Below, one piece after another: positions 26,925 to 34,845 of a DNA stretch of 64,000 nucleotides. This stretch comes from Stieleria sp. JC731 (GTDB lineage Bacteria; Planctomycetota; Planctomycetia; Pirellulales; Pirellulaceae), in assembly GCF_020966635.1 (NCBI RefSeq), contig NZ_JAJKFQ010000005.1:458404-522403 (forward strand), in the 5' to 3' direction. The position numbers and the translations under genes were made by a program. The notes under the pieces are model-generated. The model saw only the letters and a program-made list of their open reading frames with translations. It had not been told where the DNA came from and did no database searches. Every line of letters starts with the position of its first letter. The first letter of the stretch is position 1.

Positions 26925-28238
26925 ATGGTGAACGGCTTGCGGCCGAGGTTGTTATTCCTGTGCCATCGTTTTCCGTATCCACCCAATCGTGGCGACCGGA
27001 TTCGATCGTACAATCAGATTCGCGTCCTCTCTGAATCGTTCGATGTGACGTTGGCTTGTCCTCACGATGAAGTCGTGACGGAGCAACAATTGCAGCACAT
27101 GCGATTGTATTGCTCCGAAATTTTTTCTGAGCCAGTTGGGCGGTCTCGTTGGGGCAACGCCGCATTGTCGGCAGTAGCCGGCAGAAGCCTAACTGAAGGA
27201 TTGTTTTCCAATCGGAATCTGAAAAAGCTTGTTGTCGATTCGCAGCAGTCGAAACCCTACGATAGTGTCTTCGTCTTTTGCAGTAGCATGTTTCCCTATG
27301 TGGATGACGAAGCATTTAGCCGAGTGCGAAAAGTCATTGATCTCGTAGATGTCGACAGCATGAAGTGGGAGCAGCTCTCTCAAGAGTCGACTTTACTGAA
27401 GCGGCCCATTTATGCATTGGAATCACGGCGTGTGAAGCGGCTCGAAGAAAGGCTTGCCAATGAGGCTGATGCTGTTGTCCTGGTAAGCGAGAGTGAGGCT
27501 GGCGAGTTCCGCGGACGAGCACAGACTGCAACGCCAATCGAAGGTGTTTCTAATGGAGTCGATACAGACTACTTCTATCCGAAGTGGATAAAGCAGGGTG
27601 TTGTTTATGATGACAGCGCATCATCGAGTGATAGACAGAAATCGAATCCAAATTCGGAACGATGCTCCGAATTGAAGTCGAATCCAGCGGTTCAATATTC
27701 GACAACAACCTGTCAACTTGTCTTCACCGGGGTGCTTGATTATCCACCCAACGTCGAAGGGATGCGGTGGTTCTGTCGAGAGATACTCCCAAAGCTTCGT
27801 CAGCGACTTGATGTCACATTGAACATTGTTGGTCGACGTCCCAGTGCACTCGTTAAGCAACTGTCCGAGATTGAAGGTGTCGTTCTTGTTGGCGAGGTGC
27901 CTGATGTGCGACCCTACTCACATGCCGCGAACATTGCGATTAGTCCGCTAACGCTTGCTCGTGGGATCCAAAACAAAGTACTCGAGGCAATGGCGTGCGG
28001 ATTGCCCGTGGTTTCGACAACGCAGTCGGCTGAAGGTATTGATGCAGTCGATGGTCATGAAATCATCATTGCCAATACGGTAGATGAATGGATCGAGGCT
28101 CTCGTTCAATTGGCGGGCGATTCAGAACGCCGAGATTCGATCGGTCGCGCCGCAAGGCAAGCTGTCGTGCAGCGTTATAGCTGGCAGGCGAAACTAGCAA
28201 AGTTAAAGACGTTAGTCGCTGGTTGTGAGTTGCCTTGA
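26925..28238 (+). CDS. GT4 glycosyltransferase, Stp1-type of exosortase loci
   Basis: An upstream start at 26817 is possible, but ATG 26925 directly precedes the conserved core LLFLCHRFPYPPNRGDRIRS, so it is preferred (437 residues). This opening and the following KVIDLVDVDSMKWEQLS are typical of the PEP-CTERM-locus sugar transferases (TIGR03087 type). The C-terminal half has the GT-B donor region with ALVKQLSEIEGVVLVGEVPDV and the E-x7-E-like NKVLEAMACGLPVV. A Ser/Asn-rich, low-complexity insertion of about 40 residues (27600-27715) sits between the two halves and looks like an inter-domain linker expansion. It likely adds a sugar to the lipid-linked repeat in the cytoplasm. Confidence 0.88.
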   Translation: MVNGLRPRLLFLCHRFPYPPNRGDRIRSYNQIRVLSESFDVTLACPHDEVVTEQQLQHMRLYCSEIFSEPVGRSRWGNAALSAVAGRSLTEGLFSNRNLKKLVVDSQQSKPYDSVFVFCSSMFPYVDDEAFSRVRKVIDLVDVDSMKWEQLSQESTLLKRPIYALESRRVKRLEERLANEADAVVLVSESEAGEFRGRAQTATPIEGVSNGVDTDYFYPKWIKQGVVYDDSASSSDRQKSNPNSERCSELKSNPAVQYSTTTCQLVFTGVLDYPPNVEGMRWFCREILPKLRQRLDVTLNIVGRRPSALVKQLSEIEGVVLVGEVPDVRPYSHAANIAISPLTLARGIQNKVLEAMACGLPVVSTTQSAEGIDAVDGHEIIIANTVDEWIEALVQLAGDSERRDSIGRAARQAVVQRYSWQAKLAKLKTLVAGCELP

Positions 28239-28272
28239 GCCCCCGCTGCATCAGCGTTGAATCATTGTTTTC

Positions 28273-28618
28273 AACCGTCGCTAGCGCGATTACGGCTCAG
28301 TTCAGTACCCTTGAGCCGCACGGCGTTAGCCGCGGTTTCCCGGTTTCTCAAAACCTACGCACCCAACCGTCGCTATCGCAAATGCGGCTCAGTTCAATCA
28401 CCCCTGAGCCGTAACGGCGCTAGCCGCGGTTCCCCGATTTCTCAAAACCTACGCACGCAACCGTCGCTGTCGCAAATGCGGCTCAGTTCAATCCCCCTGA
28501 GCCGCAACGGCGCTAGCCGCGGTTCTCTGGTTTCTTAAGATCTATGCGCCCAACCGTCGCTATCGCAAATGCGGCGCAATTCAATCACCCTTGAGCCGCA
28601 ACGGCGCTAGCCGCGGTT
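28273..28618. repeat. Tandem array of four palindromic units, about 93-bp period
   Basis: Left arms (AACCGTCGCTA(G/T)CGC..., 27 bases) begin at 28273, 28365, 28459 and 28552, spaced 92, 94 and 93 bp. Each is followed after 12-14 bases by a 26-27-base right arm (TGAGCCGCAACGGCG then CTAGCCGCGGTT). The two arms are imperfect reverse complements (about 21 of 27), so each unit can fold into a cruciform or hairpin. It starts 35 bp after the Stp1-type gene and ends 43 bp before the next glycosyltransferase. Confidence 0.9.
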
Positions 28619-28660
28619 AACTGAAACCTCACTGCCGGCCTTTTCAAAACACAAAATCCC

Positions 28661-29824
28661 TTGTCTGAATCACCAAACCAATCCACTATTCGCGTCGGCT
28701 TCGTCATGCACAAGATGCAGGTGGCTGGCGCCGAGGTCTTGGTCGAGCAGATCATCGATCGATTGGATGGAAGGATTGACGCAACGGTGTTTTGCCTCGA
28801 TGACGTTGGCGAGATCGGATACCGACTTCGGGATAACGGTGTGCCGGTGATCGTATTGGGGCGACGTCCGGGGATGGACTTGTCGGTCGCGAGCAAACTG
28901 GCGACGGAAGTAAAGCAGCGTGGCATCCAAGTGTTGCACGCGCACCAGTACACTCCGTTCTTTTATTCAGCTATCGCGCGAATACGCTACGGTGCGAAAG
29001 CCAAGGTGATATTCACCGAACACGGGCGACATTACCCCGACGTGGTCTCGTGGAAACGGCGGCTCGCCAATCGGGCGCTGCTGCAGCGGTACGCGGACAT
29101 CACCACCGCCTGCTGTGACTTCAGCACCAAGGCCCTACAAACGATTGAAGGCTTTCCGAAAGCATTCACGCTGAACAACGGTGTCGACGTCAGTGACTTA
29201 GTCCCGCGTGGAGATGCAGCGGAACGCGCAGCACTACGTGATCGATTGGGACTGGATCAAGATCGGCCCTATGCGGCTTGCATCGCCAGGTTTCACGAGG
29301 TGAAAGACCACGCAACACTGATCCGAGCCTGGGCCCGAGTCCACGAGCAGCTTCCCGAAGCTGAATTATTGCTCGTCGGTGATGGTGAAGAGCGAGCAAA
29401 CATCGAAAACCTCATCACCAAACTGTCATCAACGGGGAATTCGCAACTCGCATCTCGAATCTCTCTTCTGGGGATCCGAAATGACGTCCCCGACCTGCTG
29501 CGTGCGATCGACGTATTCACACTGACCAGTGTGAGTGAAGCGGCATCGTTGACGTTGCTCGAAGCGATGGCGAGTGAATGTCCCAGCGTGGTAACCGATG
29601 TCGGCGGGAACTCCGAACACTTGCGGCACGGCGTCGACGGTTACCTGGCCCCGCGAGGCGACGATCTGAAGTTGGCTGAGTGCCTTTTGGCGTTACTACG
29701 CAAGCCTGCGAAGGCGCAGGAGTTTGGGCGGTCAGCAAGAAAGCAAGTTTTGCAAAAGTTTGATCTCAATGACGCGATCGATCAGTACTTAGAACATTTC
29801 AAGGCATTGGCGGGCACCGCCTGA
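28661..29824 (+). CDS. GT4 glycosyltransferase, flanked by repeat arrays
   Basis: The TTG start at 28661 gives 387 residues; an ATG at 28706 would cut into the first beta strand (VGFVMHKMQVAGAE), so TTG is preferred. The N-terminal half has the acceptor domain (VLHAHQYTPFF, VIFTEHGRHYPD), and the C-terminal half has LLVGDGEER and SVSEAASLTLLEAMASECPSVVTDVGG, the GT-B donor-binding E-x7-E region. It is a retaining GT4 enzyme of unknown sugar. The gene is enclosed by two arrays of the same palindromic family (43 bp before, about 70 bp after). Confidence 0.9.
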   Translation: MSESPNQSTIRVGFVMHKMQVAGAEVLVEQIIDRLDGRIDATVFCLDDVGEIGYRLRDNGVPVIVLGRRPGMDLSVASKLATEVKQRGIQVLHAHQYTPFFYSAIARIRYGAKAKVIFTEHGRHYPDVVSWKRRLANRALLQRYADITTACCDFSTKALQTIEGFPKAFTLNNGVDVSDLVPRGDAAERAALRDRLGLDQDRPYAACIARFHEVKDHATLIRAWARVHEQLPEAELLLVGDGEERANIENLITKLSSTGNSQLASRISLLGIRNDVPDLLRAIDVFTLTSVSEAASLTLLEAMASECPSVVTDVGGNSEHLRHGVDGYLAPRGDDLKLAECLLALLRKPAKAQEFGRSARKQVLQKFDLNDAIDQYLEHFKALAGTA

Positions 29825-30394
29825 ACCTCGAAGACGATATCCCCGCTTTTGCAGCAACCTTGACCTGAGCCGCAGCTATGTGCCAACACGATTATGAGCC
29901 GCAACGGCGTTAGCCGCTGTTAAGTGATTGCTATTCATTGAATTAACCGTCGCTAGCGCGAAGACGGCTCAAAAACCAAGACCTTAGCCACGGTTTTGCA
30001 CCAATACCATCCTGAGCCGCAACGGCGTTAGCCGCGGTTAAGTGATCGCTATTTATTGACTCAATCGTCGCTAGCGCGAATACGGCTCAAACACCAAGGC
30101 CTTAGCCCCGGTGATGCACCAACACCAACCTGAGACGCAACGGCGCTAGCCGCGGTTATGTGATCGGCATTCATTGAATCAACCCTCGCTAGCGCGAATA
30201 CGGCTCAAATCCCATGACCTCAGCCACGGTGATTCACCAGCACCATCCTGAGCCGCAACGGCGCTAGCCGCGGTTGCTTGAAACTCAGGAGCCACCTGCA
30301 GTGCTCGATCAAAAAAATTTCAACTTCCCTCTAAACGCCGAAATTTTCGATCGACAACCTCTCCCAAGCCGGCTCCTACCCTAACCAATTCAAA
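29825..30394. other. Intergenic region made mostly of palindromic repeats
   Basis: This 570-bp gap is almost entirely repeat (29895-30275) plus short flanks. No gene is supported inside. Confidence 0.7.
29895..30275. repeat. Tandem array of palindromic units, exact 118-bp period
   Basis: Right arms (TGAGCCGCAACGGCG then (C/T)TAGCCGC(G/T)GTT) start at 29895, 30013, 30131 and 30249, exactly 118 bp apart. Between them lie left arms (AACCGTCGCTAGCGCGAA...GGCTCA) at 29945, 30063 and 30181, also 118 bp apart. A third partial motif (CCTTAGCCACGGT or similar) occurs in each spacer. It is the same family as 28273-28618 but with longer spacers. A stub TGAGCCGCAG precedes the array near 29865. Confidence 0.9.
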
Positions 30395-31060
30395 TTGAAG
30401 GAACTTGCAAAACGAATCGTCCGCGGACTAGCGATCGTCGCGGTCTCGCCGCTGCTGCTAACCCACGCGATTGCATCAAAGGTGTCTGGCCGAGACAGTT
30501 CGCTCGAATCGCATTCGCAGTTGCTCTCTCTGATCCCCGGAACGCTCGGAAGCTACCTCCGTGTTGGCTTCTATCGTTGCACGATTCAGTACTGCGACCC
30601 GACAGCGACGATTTGTTTTGGGGCGTTACTCAGCAAGGCGTCCGCTCGAATCGAAAAGAATGTCTATGTCGGTCCGCGTTGCATGCTCGGGTGGGTCAAT
30701 TTGGAGCAGGATGTCCTTCTAGGTCCAGCGGTCCAAATCCCTAGCGGTCCACACACTCATGGAATAGAAGATCTTTCCGTCCCAATCCGTGAACAACCGG
30801 GCAAACCTCGACGGATCACGATCGCGAGGGACAGTTGGATCGGGGCTGGGGCATTGGTATTGGCCGACGTTAGTTCGCAATGTGTCATCGGAGCCGGAAG
30901 TATCGTGACCAAGCCGACCCAGGCGCGGACGATTTCTGTCGGTATCCCCGCAAGAGAGATTGGCAAACGGGGAGAAGCGACTACCTTGCCCGAACGTGCT
31001 GCGGTGATGTCACCACCTGCCACCCAGGTGGACGAAGTCCGCGCTGAGACCACGCAATAA
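30395..31060 (+). CDS. Hexapeptide-repeat acyltransferase (LbetaH, WcaF/WbbJ-like)
   Basis: The TTG start gives 221 residues. An N-terminal hydrophobic stretch (about 9-28) is followed by a left-handed beta helix from about residue 68, with turns such as ATICFGALLSKASARIEKNVYVGPRCMLG and ITIARDSWIGAGALVLADV..QCVIGAGSIVTK. The conserved active-site region (GPHTHG) fits O-acetyltransferases of the CatB/WcaF group, which acetylate surface glycans from acetyl-CoA. The last about 15 codons overlap a 28-bp repeated element (31021-31048), so the C-terminus may have been changed by its insertion. The substrate is unknown. Confidence 0.85.
   Translation: MKELAKRIVRGLAIVAVSPLLLTHAIASKVSGRDSSLESHSQLLSLIPGTLGSYLRVGFYRCTIQYCDPTATICFGALLSKASARIEKNVYVGPRCMLGWVNLEQDVLLGPAVQIPSGPHTHGIEDLSVPIREQPGKPRRITIARDSWIGAGALVLADVSSQCVIGAGSIVTKPTQARTISVGIPAREIGKRGEATTLPERAAVMSPPATQVDEVRAETTQ
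31021..31048 (+). repeat. 28-bp element, copy 2 (inside a coding 3' end)
   Basis: It matches 24563-24590 at 25 of 28 positions, centred on the mini-hairpin GGAC-GAA-GTCC. Here it encodes the last residues of the hexapeptide acyltransferase (TQVDEVRAE). Confidence 0.45.
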
Positions 31061-31094
31061 GCATCCATCGCCGCTTCAATTGCAAGATTCATCA

Positions 31095-31121
31095 TCAGCC
31101 GCAGGACGTTAGTTCGCGGTT
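31095..31121 (+). repeat. Degraded single arm of the palindromic repeat
   Basis: AGCCGCAGGACGTTAGTTCGCGGTT resembles the right arm TGAGCCGCAACGGCGTTAGCCGCGGTT with several substitutions. No partner arm is seen nearby. Confidence 0.5.
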
Positions 31122-31294
31122 CACAACACCATCGATTCGGTCTCCTTTTCTGATTCCCTGTCGGCCGCGCTGCCTCTGGGCGGCGCCCACACCCGCCGTA
31201 GTCACCGTATCAGCTACGAAACGCCCCATTTCGCATTTGGGCGATCATCGCAACACTGCTGAAAAAGCAATTCCAACGCAACTGATTTCAAACC

Positions 31295-32188
31295 GTGTCA
31301 ACCATCGAAGCACAAACCAACCTGGACTCGTCTGACTCGAACCTCAGCGACGGGCCATCGGCGTCTAGCGGTTACGAGCTGATTATCGAGCCGCGGAAAG
31401 GCTTGCAGTTATTTGATTGGAAAGAGTTAGTTGCTTACCGCGACTTATTTCGCTTTTTGATTTGGCGTCAGATCAAAGTTCGCTATGCACAATCGGCGAT
31501 CGGCATTGGTTGGGCAGTCATTCAGCCACTCTTTTCGATGGTGCTGTTCACGGTCATCTTCGGCAAGCTGGCAGAGATCGATTCCAACGGTGCCCCCTAT
31601 GCGTTGTTTAGCCTAGCGGCGTTATTGCCTTGGACTTACTTTAGCAACGCGATTACCGATGGGGTGGCAAGTTTGGTGAGTGAAGCGAACATGCTTCGCA
31701 AGATCTACTTTCCACGGCTGTTGCTGCCACTGTCGGCAGTGTGTGCAAAGCTTGTCGATTTTGTCATAGCGGCGGTGATGATGGGGATCCTGATGGTGAT
31801 TTATCAGCATGCCCCGCCGATTCAGATTTTAGTGCTGCCGCTAGCAGCGGCATTGATGATTATCACTGCGAGTGGTGTCAGCGTATGGTTGACGGCGCTT
31901 GCGGTTCAGTATCGTGACGTCAAGCATGCGATGAGCTTTTTGGTGCAGTTGGGGATGTACGCCAGCCCGGTGGTATACCCGGTTTCGCTGATCCCGGATC
32001 AGTACCGTTTGCTCTACGCCATCAATCCAATGGCGGGTGTGATTGAAGCGTTCCGTGCGGGCCTTTTAGGGACACAGCCGATCCCATGGGATTTACTTGC
32101 CGTCGGTACGGTAAGTAGCTCGGTTCTCCTGCTGTCTGGATTGTTGTTCTTCCGTAGCAAAGAGAAAATCTTCGCGGATGTTGCGTAA
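31295..32188 (+). CDS. wzm: ABC-2 type polysaccharide export permease (Wzm/TagG/KpsM-like)
   Basis: The GTG start gives 297 residues. After a Ser/Asp-rich cytoplasmic tail comes WKELVAYRDLFRFLIWRQIKVRYAQSAIGIGWAVIQPL, the amphipathic helix and first membrane helix typical of ABC-2 O-antigen permeases. Five further helices follow, with MLRKIYFPRLLLPLS and the conserved YASPVVYPVSLIP near the fifth. It forms the channel through which a lipid-linked polymer crosses the inner membrane, driven by a Wzt-type ATPase. That ATPase is encoded at 34846, separated from it by a pyruvyltransferase-like and a GT-A gene. Confidence 0.93.
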   Translation: MSTIEAQTNLDSSDSNLSDGPSASSGYELIIEPRKGLQLFDWKELVAYRDLFRFLIWRQIKVRYAQSAIGIGWAVIQPLFSMVLFTVIFGKLAEIDSNGAPYALFSLAALLPWTYFSNAITDGVASLVSEANMLRKIYFPRLLLPLSAVCAKLVDFVIAAVMMGILMVIYQHAPPIQILVLPLAAALMIITASGVSVWLTALAVQYRDVKHAMSFLVQLGMYASPVVYPVSLIPDQYRLLYAINPMAGVIEAFRAGLLGTQPIPWDLLAVGTVSSSVLLLSGLLFFRSKEKIFADVA

Positions 32189-32284
32189 GTAAATCGAGGC
32201 ATGTGAAGCGTAGCGGCGGTCTGCTAGTAGAGCTTGGCTCGTGTTCCATTTTCAGAATTTGAAATTGAGATATTCAGCTTTCCG

Positions 32285-32307
32285 GCTCGACGGATCTCTC
32301 GTCGAGC
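32285..32307. terminator. Perfect 8-bp hairpin downstream of the Wzm-type permease
   Basis: GCTCGACG-GATCTCT-CGTCGAGC, 97 bp after the permease stop. The stem is strong but no T-run follows, so it may be a processing or Rho-linked site, or an operator, rather than a standard terminator. Confidence 0.4.
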
Positions 32308-32483
32308 GAATTCAAAAGATCTATCGCGATTCGTGCTTTGGTCGTAGCTATGCAATTGCGTGATGAGATGCCAGGTTGGGGCTTGGCTTGGAGCTGATGT
32401 GGCGTTACGCCAATGGTTGTTGTCATCCACTGTCAGACAAATGCTCGGCCGAAGATCATCGTGGCGTCAGAGGCGGACTCACT

Positions 32484-33398
32484 ATGAAACTCTACTATTA
32501 CCAAAGTAAGTCAGGAAACGTTGGTGACGATCTAAATCCGTGGTTGTGGCCCAGGGTCCTTGATAGAAGGTTGGATGCGGATGGCGATCATCTCTTAATC
32601 GGGATTGGTTCGATTCTGAATAACAGGATTCCCGTGGCGCGTGAGTACACAGTTTTGGGAGCTGGTTTGGCAGGGCAGCCACCCCGATTAGACGTAGGAC
32701 GGTGGGATTTTGTTGCACTTCGTGGCCCATTGAGTAAGGCGGGAGTGGAGGTCGACTCGAACATACCTCTGTTAGACCCCGCGTATCTAATGGTTTCCGA
32801 ATTTCCTGCTGGCAATCGAGAGTCTTGCGAAGAGATTGGTTATATCCCCCATTTTCGTAGCATTGACATTGGGGCTTGGGAATCTGTCTGTGACTATTCA
32901 GGATTAAAGTTTATTGATCCTAGGTGGCATGTTGAAAAGTTCTTGAAAGCCTTGTGGAAATGTGATCGAGTCATAACTGAAGCAATGCACGGAGCGATTC
33001 TCGCTGATGCGTATGGAATCCCTTGGTTGGGCGTCAAGGCTCATGGGCAAGTAAATAGCTTTAAATGGAGCGATTGGGGCCAATCGCTCGATCTAGATTT
33101 CAATTTGCAGCTCATTCCCGCAACTTGGAAGGGAGAAGGCGGGTTGTCGATCACTAAGCGGTCGAAAATTGAATTGAAACGATTCGCAAAGTTTATTGGG
33201 GTATTTCAGGATGGCTGGTCTCCGATTGAATCTCGGAGAACGAAAAGCAGTAGCGAGGAGATAAAAGAGACTGCCTCGCTCTTAAGGCGTATAAGCGAGT
33301 CAAGCGATTTCTTGCTTTCCGATCAGCGATTGCGGGAGGCGAAAACTGAGCATTTGCGTGAAGCGATTGTAAATTGGCTAAGGACACGAAGCGAGTGA
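32484..33398 (+). CDS. Polysaccharide pyruvyltransferase-like protein (ExoV-like)
   Basis: The reading frame is open from 32376, but ATG 32484 is directly followed by the conserved first strand MKLYYYQSKSGNVGDDLNPWLWP, so it is preferred (304 residues). Further family marks are IGIGSILNNRIP, VALRGPLSKAGV and CDRVITEAMHGAILADAYGIPWLGV, the region containing the conserved His. The family moves pyruvate from phosphoenolpyruvate to sugars as a ketal, adding negative charge; ExoV of succinoglycan synthesis is the nearest kind by pattern. About 70 residues past the usual end form a charged tail. Confidence 0.85.
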   Translation: MKLYYYQSKSGNVGDDLNPWLWPRVLDRRLDADGDHLLIGIGSILNNRIPVAREYTVLGAGLAGQPPRLDVGRWDFVALRGPLSKAGVEVDSNIPLLDPAYLMVSEFPAGNRESCEEIGYIPHFRSIDIGAWESVCDYSGLKFIDPRWHVEKFLKALWKCDRVITEAMHGAILADAYGIPWLGVKAHGQVNSFKWSDWGQSLDLDFNLQLIPATWKGEGGLSITKRSKIELKRFAKFIGVFQDGWSPIESRRTKSSSEEIKETASLLRRISESSDFLLSDQRLREAKTEHLREAIVNWLRTRSE

Positions 33399-33618
33399 GT
33401 TCAGTTTCGCAGTAGCTGCTGGTACCGCTAAGTTGCAAATCTGGCATGGTAATGAAAGTATGCGTTAATCAATTGCCTGTGCGTGTTTTGTTTGGCTAAA
33501 GCCTAGTTTTAGAGTCTAGGCAAGCCGTTGCAATCATTGCCGAATGTGATTTCTAGCCCATTCTTCTGTGATTGTTGGTAACTCCAAAGGCATCGTCGAG
33601 AAAGGATAGGACTGGGTT

Positions 33619-34428
33619 ATGTCGTCTAGGATAGGAATCGTGATACCCTTGAAGTCGAGGAAGGTTTCACGGGATTGGGAAGGAGTTTGTGGATCTCTCG
33701 CTGCAACTCTGCGCTCTGTGGCCGGACAGGCTTGTCGTGATTTCAGGTGTGCCGTTGTAGGCCACGAAGATCCAGAGTGTGTCGCAGAAGCCGATCCAAA
33801 TATTATCTTCCATTCAGTCCAGGGATTAGATGTCCCTGATTATTCAGGATGGAAGCCAAGCGATCGGCAACGAGCCATAACAAAAGATAAAAACACCAAA
33901 ATTTTTGAGGGTGTGAAGCTTCTCGAAGGAAAGGGGATCTCGCATTGGTTTGCACTCGATGCGGATGATCTTCTGCGGAATGATTTTGTGGGGAATGTCC
34001 TGGATCGCAATTTGAAGTACGGTGCAATTTTGCAGAGTGGCTACATGCTCGATCGTGCTTCGGGGAAAATTTGTCCAAAGCGAAATTTCTATGAAGCTTG
34101 TGGTTCGTCTTGCGTGTTGTCGAGCCGAGTGGTTTTCTCGAAGGGCAAGACGATGGATGCAATTCCTTGGTGTAGGTACTCGCACCTTAAGATTGGTCAG
34201 TTTTTCGAGAAAGAGCTGAACGTGCAATGTGAGTGGATTTACGATCCCCTTGTTTGCTATGTCGTTGGTCATGGGGATAACTCCAGCGCAGATTATCGCC
34301 GCAGTGCTATCGGGCGCCTGAAACGGAAGGTGTTGTGGGCTACGCTGGGAAGAAAGTTTAGCGGTAGGCGAATGTCCAATTTTTCGCAGGTGGAGTACCC
34401 GTTCGTCCCCGCCGAGATGAATGTTTAG
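33619..34428 (+). CDS. Divergent GT-A family glycosyltransferase
   Basis: This 269-residue protein has a first strand and loop IGIVIPLKSRKVSRDWE, then SLAATLRSV, and a DxD-like metal motif in WFALDADDLLR (about residues 112-122), followed by GAILQSGYMLDR. This is the layout of GT2-like GT-A enzymes, but the family-typical first aspartates are replaced and overall similarity seems low. It may add a sugar to the nascent glycan in the cytoplasm. It lies 220 bp after the ExoV-like gene and 417 bp before the Wzt gene, in a lower-GC, accessory-looking stretch. Confidence 0.7.
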   Translation: MSSRIGIVIPLKSRKVSRDWEGVCGSLAATLRSVAGQACRDFRCAVVGHEDPECVAEADPNIIFHSVQGLDVPDYSGWKPSDRQRAITKDKNTKIFEGVKLLEGKGISHWFALDADDLLRNDFVGNVLDRNLKYGAILQSGYMLDRASGKICPKRNFYEACGSSCVLSSRVVFSKGKTMDAIPWCRYSHLKIGQFFEKELNVQCEWIYDPLVCYVVGHGDNSSADYRRSAIGRLKRKVLWATLGRKFSGRRMSNFSQVEYPFVPAEMNV

Positions 34429-34845
34429 CCGGGTTTCAGCATTGATGGTTGTTCTTGTGATTTAGCGTGTAGGTTACAGCTTCCTATCAGTCGTTGTCTG
34501 CTGAGTGTGTAGCAGCAGAAGAGTTTTTGCTTTTTGTGTTCACGTTGTAGCGTATGTCGTTAAAGCAACTCGGCTTTTAGAATGGTTGGGGCGCGGTCTG
34601 GCCGGTTTCTGTTCCGTCATAGAAAGGCGGTGGTGTGATTTGGTCTTGGTAGGGACTGCCCGAAGTACCAAAGGCGTAGGTCAGTGAGCGCAATGCTTTA
34701 GTTGATCCACTTTAGTGGTCGATTTCGAGTGTTGTCTCGATAGTTGTAGGTGTAACGGGCTGGGGTAGCGGCTTCGCGTGCCAGCATTGCGTTTTTTTGA
34801 AATCAGTAGAAAAAGCTTCGGTTCGTTAAGAGCGAGCAGAATTGT
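34429..34845. other. Intergenic region, GT-A to wzt
   Basis: This 417-bp stretch has no supported gene. A 60-codon frame at 34505 has no recognisable feature. I see only a small dyad CCACT-TT-AGTGG and no clear promoter. Confidence 0.5.

Noticed and set aside
28257..28538. Open frame of 93 codons on the plus strand
   Set aside because: It is made almost wholly of the palindromic repeat units, and its translation repeats with the array. It is not a gene.
28273..30275. CRISPR-like array
   Set aside because: The conserved parts are inverted arm pairs with conserved, not unique, spacers and 93- or 118-bp periods, and there are no cas genes. It is a palindromic tandem repeat.
34505..34687. Plus-strand frame of 60 codons upstream of wzt
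   Set aside because: It is Cys/Val/Arg-rich without motif, and there is no start signal.
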